A DNA stretch of 64,000 nucleotides from positions 2,108,001-2,172,000 of the forward strand of contig NZ_CP116968.1 in NCBI RefSeq assembly GCF_032051675.1. The letters are read 5' to 3'. Positions within the stretch are counted from its first letter, which is position 1; the number at the start of each line of letters is the position of its first letter. Shown one piece after another: positions 45,545 through 52,994 of this stretch. This DNA is from Candidatus Nitrospira neomarina. GTDB lineage: Bacteria > Nitrospirota > Nitrospiria > Nitrospirales > UBA8639. The notes beneath the pieces were generated by a model. The model was not told where the DNA came from, made no database searches, and saw nothing but the letters and a program-made list of their open reading frames with translations. Position numbers and translations under genes: made by a program.

Positions 45545-47734
45545 TTACTTATTTTTTCTTGAGTCATATTCTACCCCGACTTGAGATACACCAAACTCCA
45601 TTGTACTTGGGTTATCGGCACTTTGAACGGGAAATGTAATCATCACCGTTGTGCCTCGCCCTTCCTGGCTTTCAATATGAATAACGCCATGATGGTCCTC
45701 TACAATTCGCTTACATTGAAACAGACCTACACCCAACCCATTCTTTTTGGAGCTTTTGAATGGCTGAAAAATATTTTCAAGCTGGGCCACGGACATGCCA
45801 CCCCCTGTATCAACCAATTCAACGATCACCTGCTTGCCATCACAGGCGGTGGATATATCAATCGTACCTTGCCCCTCGATCGCCTGGCGCGCATTCAGAA
45901 TGAGATTTAACAACACTTGCTTGATTGCTTCCCTTTTGAGCTGAAGGACCGGAACCTCTGGCCCCGGGGAAAAATTCGGTTGGCATCCAGGGCGATTGAC
46001 GGTCGCCAGAATATCCTTGATCAATAGGTTCACATCCACCGACTCTGTCGGGACTCCCTCACTCAAATTCGGTTCGTTCGCCTGACGTGATAATTCTCCC
46101 ATTAAATCGATAATTCGCTGAGACGTATTTTTAACGGTCTGCATGGCCGATGCCTGAAATTCACTATTACTCCCGTATTGCGCCGCATTCTGAGCCACCA
46201 TAGATAAACTCGACGCCAAATTTTTTAAATCATGTAAATAAAAAGCCGAGAACCGATGCACAGCCTCCCATTTAGCGGATGAACTACGCTCTTGAACTAA
46301 CTCAAATTGAATGAGCAGCATCGTCACATGGTGCGCAATGGCTCGCAGTAAATCCAAATCGTCTTGATCGTACTCGTCACGAACCGATTCCTGACTAAGC
46401 GTACAAAAACCAAGCAGTCTGCCTTGCTCCGTCACCAGGGGTACACACACATGGGCGTGAGTAATGTCAAGAAATTCCCTCCAATCCTCAGCCACCCGGT
46501 GACCCACTTGCACCAACAAGGGTTCTTGCTGTTCTTTCAATTGATGAATAAGAGGGTGAGTTTCAGGAATCGGAAACGGCTCTGACACATTCGGTGACCG
46601 ATCATTTTCCGTTAATTTCCTTCGACGCCGCTCCTTCCGTATTTGATGATACCGTCCATCAACATCAAAAAGTTTCCAAATTGTCACCCGAGACGTTCCA
46701 AATGTTCGACTGAGCCACTCAAGGTATCGGTTTAGAAGTTCGGAGACATCCTGACAGGCCGAAAACATCTCAGTGACCTCTAACCATTTCTCTCGATAAT
46801 CATATTTCGCCTTAAAAAAATGACGAGAAACGACTTGCAGAAATTCGACACGAACACGCCTGGAAAGCATGGCGACAATCAAACCCATAACGGCAAGAAA
46901 CATGAGAACCATTCCCAGTGATTCCTTGACCTCCCAATCCGTTTGTTGCACCACGAGGGTCACCATAGCGACAAGAACGAAATACCCACTCACACACACT
47001 ACGACCAGGGAGGCGTATAAAGCATGGTGACTGACTTGAATCTTCTGAATCACCTGCGGTCCTCGCCATCGCCTCAATCCCAGTGCCATGATCACCAGAG
47101 AACTGAACGATGCGAGTCCCCCCGCCCACACATCTTCCGGTCGCCACACCGAGACCACGACCAAATGAAAGGCCTGCGCGATGGAAATGCATGCCAAACC
47201 TCCCAATCCAATCAACACGTATTTCAATCGATATCGTAGAGGATCGGGAAAAGACTGAAGGATACGTTCCAGCTGAAATATTCCCACACAGGAGGCCAAT
47301 ACGATAAACCCCCAGATCAACAATCCCTCTGGTCGTCTGAACACAATTTCCCCCTCAGGATTGACCTGCATGAATCCATCTGGAGTACCCACGATCACCA
47401 TGGCTAAGAGAGCAGCTCCACACCCGATGATTTTCCACCACCCTCTGCCCAATGCCACAGAATTGGCAGAAAATTCATGCAATAATGAAAAACCGACAAA
47501 GCCGATCAACACCGGCAGAATGACCTCACCCACTAGAATTAGTTTTTTGAAGGTAATGGGATGGGCTGGAAACACTTCTTGTATCCCATTCAGTCCATGG
47601 ATCCAAATCATAACCGCCATCAGCAAGAATAAAGGGAAAAAATGTGCCCCATCTTTTCTCTTCACAAATATGATCGTCGCCAAAAACAGGGAAACTCCTG
47701 CCGTGAGAATAGATGGAATAACCCACACACTCAT
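45545..47734 (-). CDS. prsK: PrsK-type membrane sensor histidine kinase
   Basis: A 729-residue kinase. The first 290 residues are a membrane region of about eight helices (from SILTAGVSLFLATIIFV to MVLMFLAVMGLIVAM); a GAF-like domain follows (about 335-480, with HPLIHQLKEQQEPLLVQ and LLGFCTLSQ). The phosphorylated His501 is in FYLHDLKNLASSLS, the atypical H-box of PrsK proteins, and the ATPase domain ends with NLILNARQAIEGQG, DTGGGM and KKNGLGVGLFQCKRIVEDHHG. It is encoded directly before prsR. The signal sensed is unknown. Confidence 0.88.
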   Translation of the reverse strand: MSVWVIPSILTAGVSLFLATIIFVKRKDGAHFFPLFLLMAVMIWIHGLNGIQEVFPAHPITFKKLILVGEVILPVLIGFVGFSLLHEFSANSVALGRGWWKIIGCGAALLAMVIVGTPDGFMQVNPEGEIVFRRPEGLLIWGFIVLASCVGIFQLERILQSFPDPLRYRLKYVLIGLGGLACISIAQAFHLVVVSVWRPEDVWAGGLASFSSLVIMALGLRRWRGPQVIQKIQVSHHALYASLVVVCVSGYFVLVAMVTLVVQQTDWEVKESLGMVLMFLAVMGLIVAMLSRRVRVEFLQVVSRHFFKAKYDYREKWLEVTEMFSACQDVSELLNRYLEWLSRTFGTSRVTIWKLFDVDGRYHQIRKERRRRKLTENDRSPNVSEPFPIPETHPLIHQLKEQQEPLLVQVGHRVAEDWREFLDITHAHVCVPLVTEQGRLLGFCTLSQESVRDEYDQDDLDLLRAIAHHVTMLLIQFELVQERSSSAKWEAVHRFSAFYLHDLKNLASSLSMVAQNAAQYGSNSEFQASAMQTVKNTSQRIIDLMGELSRQANEPNLSEGVPTESVDVNLLIKDILATVNRPGCQPNFSPGPEVPVLQLKREAIKQVLLNLILNARQAIEGQGTIDISTACDGKQVIVELVDTGGGMSVAQLENIFQPFKSSKKNGLGVGLFQCKRIVEDHHGVIHIESQEGRGTTVMITFPVQSADNPSTMEFGVSQVGVEYDSRKNK

Positions 47735-48501
47735 ACTGACCCTTAATACCTATTGAGAGTTAGAGACAGACACACGTTTATTTCTCGGTGCTAACAAAGG
47801 ACATAGCCTTTTCGTTGTTCTGATTGATGGAGACATGTCGAATAACACATGTTTTAATCACTCGGGCACCTGGTTTTATGGAAGTGGCACCCGACTATCC
47901 ACGCTGGCCATCGATCCCTTTGCGCATCAAGGCGGTATTATTTCTTCTTGCCAGGCTCATGAGGATTCAGTCACCAAGCTACTAAAGTTTGGGTTAATAG
48001 ATGAGGGAATTTCTCCCAACAGGTTTCTTTGACACCCTTATCATGGAGAAAGAGCTCAAGATAGAGCACCACCCTAGCCTGCCCCACAGGACATTAATCA
48101 GCATGAAACTGTAGTAGTTTTTTCGGAAGATGAGGAGGGGGACTGTAGGGTTCGGCCTCTCAAATCGACCTTGCCTCCCGCCGGACAAGGAAAGCTAGAG
48201 TTCGATTCTGATGAAGAGGAGTATTTTTTGCTTCTCTATCTATAGGAAAGAGCCGGCCCCATTCAACCTATAAATTTAATCATGCCGAAATGGGAACATG
48301 AGGCTATCCCACAGGAGTGACGTGTCAGAATTGCTGGGATGACCTACGAGGTATCTATGGGCCTTTCCAGCCCCTTCCTGCCGAGAATTTCGAAGCATGA
48401 ACCAGCGTAAAACTACGTAACTGCCGTTTTTAAAGTGAAACGAATCGAGCACCTTCCCGACCCCATGCTGAGAAAGAAGCCTCTTGCCCGCTGTACCAAA
48501 A
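47735..48501. other. Intergenic stretch between the two regulatory operons
   Basis: 767 bp upstream of prsK and downstream of the GlrR-like gene. Short frames exist but none convinces. No promoter, RNA or repeat could be named; a prsK promoter should be close to 47735-47850. Confidence 0.4.
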
Positions 48502-49902
48502 TTACTGGAGTCCTGGTTGGCCGTTTGAAGAAGACGCATCTTCCTGCCTATCGGAGGGATGCAGTCCGTATTTTTTGAGCAGTTTATAAAAGTCTGCCCG
48601 ATAGCGCCCGGCAATTTGTGCCGCCTTAGAGATGTTTCCTTGTGTGGCTTTCAGCAAATCTTGAAGGTACTCCTTTTCAAATGCCTCTTTCGCATCGGTT
48701 AATGGCTGAAGACCACCTGGCTTGCTTTGTTCTTGTGGAGAAAGTGCAAGGAATTCTGCCGTGATAATTTCTTGAGGAGACATGACAACCGCACGTTCAA
48801 TCATATTCTCAAGTTCTCGAACATTCCCTGGCCAAGGATACGTAATTAAGGCCTGCATGGCTTCCGGGGAAAATCCTTTGACGATTTTACCATGATGCTC
48901 TATGCTCCGTTTGAGAAAAAACTGGGCGAGAGAAGGAATATCCTCTCGTCTTTGCCGAAGCGGAGGAATCCACAAAGGCACAACATGAATCCGATAATAC
49001 AGATCTTCTCGAAATCGTCCTTCTCGAACGGCTAACTCCAGATCCTTATTGGTTGCAGCCAGAATTCTCACATCCACTTTCACGGGCACTTGCCCTCCGA
49101 CGGGCACCACCTCTCGATTTTGAATGGCCCGCAAGAGTTTGCCCTGTAATGACAAAGGCATTTCACCGATTTCATCTAAAAATAAGGTTCCCTTATCAGC
49201 ACTTTGGATTAATCCTCTTTTATTTTGATGGGCCCCGGTAAAGGAACCCTTCATATGCCCGAACAACTCACTTTCGAACAACGTTTCTGGAATAGCTGCA
49301 CAATTGACGGCCATAAAGGGTTTCGAAGCTCGAGGGCTATTACAATGGAGCACGCGCGCAATAACTTCTTTCCCTGTTCCGGTTTCTCCGGAAATACAGA
49401 CGGTGGTATCGGTCTTCGCCACTTGCGCCACCTGCTTCAACACTGTATGCATTTCTGCACTCCGGGCCACGACATTTTCAAGCCCATATAATTCGTTCAC
49501 AAGCAGTTGTAGTCGATGAATTTCCTGACTCATTCGTTTGGTCGTGAGGGCTTTATCAATACTCTCCAGCAACTCTTTGTCATCAAACGGTTTGGTTAAA
49601 TACCCATACGCACCCTTTTTCATGGCTTCCACCGCATTAGGAATACAGCCATGCGCCGTTAAAATCAGGATTGGAAGATTCGTTTGATGCTGATGCAATT
49701 CTTCCATCAGATCCAAGCCGTCAGCATCCGGCAATCGAAGATCCAGAATGGCAAAATCATAGGGATCTTCCTGAACCCGGCTCAAGGCATCCCCCCCGGA
49801 GCCACACGCCGTCACCACAAATCCCATGGAATGCAAGCGCATTTTCAGGAGGGTCAGTAAACTCGGATCGTCATCAACAACAAGAATTCGTTCATCAGCC
49901 AT
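48502..49902 (-). CDS. GlrR-like sigma54-dependent response regulator
   Basis: A 466-residue regulator: receiver domain (ILVVDDDPSLLTLL; phosphoacceptor Asp in YDFAILDLRLPDADG), sigma54 AAA+ domain (GETGTGKEVIARVL; the loop reads GSFTGA in place of GAFTGA, a common variant; LFLDEIGEMPLSLQGKLLRAI), and a C-terminal DNA-binding domain (NISKAAQIAGRYRADFYKLLKKYGL) whose Arg-Ala-Asp wording is typical of the GlrR/QseF group. GAGGAATTGTG before the ATG at 49902 decides the start. It is the last gene of a three-gene operon with a coiled-coil protein and a kinase. Confidence 0.85.
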   Translation of the reverse strand: MADERILVVDDDPSLLTLLKMRLHSMGFVVTACGSGGDALSRVQEDPYDFAILDLRLPDADGLDLMEELHQHQTNLPILILTAHGCIPNAVEAMKKGAYGYLTKPFDDKELLESIDKALTTKRMSQEIHRLQLLVNELYGLENVVARSAEMHTVLKQVAQVAKTDTTVCISGETGTGKEVIARVLHCNSPRASKPFMAVNCAAIPETLFESELFGHMKGSFTGAHQNKRGLIQSADKGTLFLDEIGEMPLSLQGKLLRAIQNREVVPVGGQVPVKVDVRILAATNKDLELAVREGRFREDLYYRIHVVPLWIPPLRQRREDIPSLAQFFLKRSIEHHGKIVKGFSPEAMQALITYPWPGNVRELENMIERAVVMSPQEIITAEFLALSPQEQSKPGGLQPLTDAKEAFEKEYLQDLLKATQGNISKAAQIAGRYRADFYKLLKKYGLHPSDRQEDASSSNGQPGLQ

Positions 49903-49912
49903 CACAATTCCT

Positions 49913-50731
49913 CTATTTTTTTCCTTCACCTTCATTTGGGAATTCTTTCTCCTCGGCTCTTTCGAGTTTGGGGGTTGGGGCCATTTTTTCAGATGGGCGG
50001 GTCGGTGGGGCCTTCTCGCGGATTTCCTGATCGATACGTCGTAACGCCTCTAATTGATTCGTCAGTTCTTGAACTTTTCTCTCACTGGACTTCAGTTCCT
50101 GCTGCACATCCTGGCGGAGCGCCTGCTCCTTTTTTAATTGTTCTGTTTGTTTGGACAGATTCGCGAGAGCCTGATTCAATTCATCGACAGCCTTTTCCCG
50201 GTTCGTCAGCTCTTGCTTCAGTGCGTCAACTGAATCTGTTTCCAACTGACGACTTAATTCATGGACCAATAATTCCTTATTCACTATTTCACGAACCAAT
50301 CGTTTAGTTAAGCCCTCGGAAGCGATCCCTCCTCCTGGAGTATTCAATACATCCAACAACCATAACCAAAATCGGCTCTCACCCGCCAATGCGCTGTTGG
50401 GGTTGGAGGCCACCACTTTTCGAAAATGCAGCGCCGCTAATTCCCTATTTTCATACAACGCGACGACTCCACGAAGAAAATGAACCGCACGACATTCATC
50501 TTCACTTTTACAAGTACTCAGCTTCTTTTCCTGATCATCTGCAATGGCCCGAAAAAATGGAACATCTTCAGGGTCAGGAGTTAACACCGAGGACACCGCA
50601 GAGTAGCCGGTTGACCCCGATTGAGCCATGGCAGACCGCTTCCCATCGGTGAGGGTAGACCCACTCCATTCAAAGAGCATTACGGACCCTAAAACCACCA
50701 GGAGCAACGACTCAAATTTTTTGCGTGTCAA
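49913..50731 (-). CDS. Exported coiled-coil protein between the GlrK and GlrR genes (QseG-like position)
   Basis: A 272-residue protein. An N-terminal signal-like hydrophobic stretch (about residues 7-22) is followed by a globular helical part and a long coiled coil at about 140-240 (VDELNQALANLSKQTEQLKKEQALRQDVQQ), then a Pro/Glu/Lys-rich end. The start is a TTG at 50731 that shares TTGA with the kinase stop; GGGGAG lies 7-8 bases before it, supporting the unusual start. In enterobacteria QseG lies in the same place between glrK and glrR, as an outer-membrane lipoprotein; a lipobox is not evident here. Its role is inferred from position only. Confidence 0.7.
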   Translation of the reverse strand: MTRKKFESLLLVVLGSVMLFEWSGSTLTDGKRSAMAQSGSTGYSAVSSVLTPDPEDVPFFRAIADDQEKKLSTCKSEDECRAVHFLRGVVALYENRELAALHFRKVVASNPNSALAGESRFWLWLLDVLNTPGGGIASEGLTKRLVREIVNKELLVHELSRQLETDSVDALKQELTNREKAVDELNQALANLSKQTEQLKKEQALRQDVQQELKSSERKVQELTNQLEALRRIDQEIREKAPPTRPSEKMAPTPKLERAEEKEFPNEGEGKK

Positions 50732-52212
50732 TGGACACTCCCCGTATGTTTTCGCTTGGGAATGGTAAAATGCAATGCAGTCCCGGTTCCCAGAATACTC
50801 TCAGCCCAAATTTTACCACCATGGGCTTCGACCACCCGCTTCGCCAAAGCCAAACCGATTCCACTCCCCACATACACACGGCCTTCTTGGGTTTTCCCCT
50901 GGTAAAATCGTTCAAAAATATGAGGCAAATCGGCTTCGGGAATTCCCGGTCCCGTATCAGACACAGAAAATTGCAACCCTTCTCCGACATTATCCGGCCT
51001 TGATCGAATCAACACCGTCGTTCCTTCGGGGCTAAATTTAATCGCATTCGATAAAATATTTTCCAACACTTGTTCCATCCTCGGCCCATCCAGATCATAG
51101 AACCTCACCTTGTTCTGAAACAAATCGAGGGTCAGATGAATATTTTTTCGTTCTGCGAGAAATTTGACTTTTTCTGTCGACCGGACGACCAAACGATTTA
51201 AGTCGGTGGGACTAAAATTGTAGGAGACCATGTCGGCCTCCATCCGGGATAAATCCAAGAGATTCCCGATTAAGTGATTGAGCCGTTGACTACTCTCAGA
51301 AATGATGGTGAGGGTTTCTCGTTGGTCTTTCGTCAGCGTTCCAGGAATCCCATCCAGCAGAAGCTGTGAGCCCTCACGAATAGACGTTAACGGCGTCCGT
51401 AACTCATGGGAAATATTTGCCAGGAATTCCGACTTCATCTCATCTAACTTTTGTAGTTTTTCGCCCATCCAATTTACCTGGCCAACCAATTCACGTAACT
51501 CCTGTGGAACAGAAAGGGAGATCGTCCCTCCAAATTGTCCTTGTCCAATTCTGCGGATTTGAGCTTTGACTCGTCGAAGGGGCCGAAGGATACTATAGCT
51601 GGCGATCCCGGCCAAGCCAAGACCTAGAACCAACGCCATCACCAGAAGCTGTTTCGTAATTTCCTGGGCCTGCACCGAACGAAGGTGGGAATCCTTGAGA
51701 ATCGCACCGACACTGGCTTCCTGAGCAGTGATATAGGCGTTGATGGATTGGGTTATAGCGGTAATTAATGTATCCCGATTTTGCTCATAGCTGGCGATAG
51801 CGTGAGGAGAACGGTCGGCTTGTTCAACGCCAACACTCAAAAATAAGGTATGAAATTCTTCATGAAGTTCTTTTGTTTTCGCAAGTGCTTCCAGCGTACT
51901 GCCAGGGTTTTCCTGATCTTGAAGCGCCTTTAAGGTTTTGCGAAAGTTTTCAGCCTCCTGAAGAAAATCTTTCAGAAGGGTGGTATCCCGAAGTACCAAA
52001 TATTGCTTGTCACTTTTTAATTGCGCATACAGACTGGTAATGAGTCGCTTAGCCGTTTCCACAGCTGGAAAGTGATGGGTCGCTAACTCAGCGCCTAATT
52101 CCGTTAAGGCACGAAATTGATGGAGAATATATAAATTCACGCCAACCACCAACGCAAGGATTGTCAGGTACCCAAGGGTTAATCGCCAAAATATAGATAG
52201 ACGTGTCAACAT
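50728..52212 (-). CDS. GlrK-like sensor histidine kinase
   Basis: A 494-residue kinase: membrane segment at about residues 9-28, a periplasmic four-helix-like sensor to about 190, a second membrane segment (QLLVMALVLGLGLAGIASY, 190-210), HAMP, then His269 in NISHELRTPLTSI and an ATPase domain with NAIKFSPEGT, DTGPGIPEADLPHIFERFY and GSGIGLALAKRVVEAHGG. It is the first gene of the three-gene operon with the coiled-coil protein and the sigma54 regulator (TTGA overlap to the next gene). It is divergent from the exported FN3 protein cluster. Confidence 0.87.
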   Translation of the reverse strand: MLTRLSIFWRLTLGYLTILALVVGVNLYILHQFRALTELGAELATHHFPAVETAKRLITSLYAQLKSDKQYLVLRDTTLLKDFLQEAENFRKTLKALQDQENPGSTLEALAKTKELHEEFHTLFLSVGVEQADRSPHAIASYEQNRDTLITAITQSINAYITAQEASVGAILKDSHLRSVQAQEITKQLLVMALVLGLGLAGIASYSILRPLRRVKAQIRRIGQGQFGGTISLSVPQELRELVGQVNWMGEKLQKLDEMKSEFLANISHELRTPLTSIREGSQLLLDGIPGTLTKDQRETLTIISESSQRLNHLIGNLLDLSRMEADMVSYNFSPTDLNRLVVRSTEKVKFLAERKNIHLTLDLFQNKVRFYDLDGPRMEQVLENILSNAIKFSPEGTTVLIRSRPDNVGEGLQFSVSDTGPGIPEADLPHIFERFYQGKTQEGRVYVGSGIGLALAKRVVEAHGGKIWAESILGTGTALHFTIPKRKHTGSVH

Positions 52213-52865
52213 TTTTAAAACACCAAAACGATTACGAACGTTTCAACAAAAGCATTGGTATCTGTTGACTCTAGACCTGAGTGAAAAAATTTCCAAACAC
52301 TCTCTTTTGTTCTTTCTATGGACAATTCAAAGATCCCTCTTCCTCAGAAACACCCAAGAACTTTCACATAAAAGTCGGCTACGTAGCAATGCTGAATTGT
52401 ATTTCCTACATAAGATTGAGTAATCCTACACCAGAATTCCAATGTTTTATAACGTTTCTGTTAAACCACCTGCCAATTTTTCTTTTTGGAAACAATCAAA
52501 TATTTAGACCAAGGATTCACTGGTCTCCATTTTGCATATGTCCCCGTAACTAACTTAATTATTGGAAAGAATTCAAATTCTATCAAAATCCCACTTCTTG
52601 AATTTTTTCATCTGTCGGATGGGAAAATTTAACCTGGGCATGTTTATTATCGTGACAATTACTTTATCTACTCATTTCGTGTCGCTCTACGTCTCCCCCC
52701 AGAATTTATCTATCTTCATAATTTTTCATCATCCTCCCCCTGATTTAAAAAGATCTTAAAATTTTTCTTAGGTAGTACTTGGAAGTCTTGGTTAAATTGT
52801 AGGATTAATTAAATAAATCCGCTTGTCTTTCTCCTCCTGGGAGAAATTTAAGCGCAAGGATAGCC
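52213..52865. other. AT-rich divergent intergenic region
   Basis: 650 bp, clearly richer in A+T than the flanking genes. It contains a possible sigma54 site at 52520-52535 and a small hairpin (TTTCTCC 52828-52834 with GGAGAAA 52840-52846) close to the small gene that follows. No other feature was found. Confidence 0.4.
52520..52535 (+). promoter_or_regulatory. Weak candidate sigma54 promoter before the exported-protein cluster
   Basis: TGG at 52520-52522, eight bases, then TTGCA at 52531-52535. The GG and GC are at correct spacing, but CAC of the consensus is TCT, so the match is only moderate. If used, the leader to the small gene at 52866 would be about 320 bases. Confidence 0.25.
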
Positions 52866-52994
52866 ATGTTTTCCCCTCAGATTGAACTCCCATTAAAAGA
52901 GGGCAAATTGAAAATACACACGTATAGAGAAATACCGTTCGAGAAAACTATTAATGAAATGGTAAAAAGTCTACCAAAACTGGGAGATGAATAA
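52866..52994 (+). CDS. Small 42-residue protein coupled to the FN3 gene
   Basis: A 42-codon frame from ATG 52866 to TAA 52994 with AAGGAT 6 bases before the start. The product is charged, with many Lys, Glu and Leu, and ends LPKLGDE. Its TAA shares its last base with the ATG of the next gene (TAATG), so translation of the large exported protein may depend on it. I know no family. It could be a regulatory leader peptide or a short protein in its own right. Confidence 0.5.
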   Translation: MFSPQIELPLKEGKLKIHTYREIPFEKTINEMVKSLPKLGDE

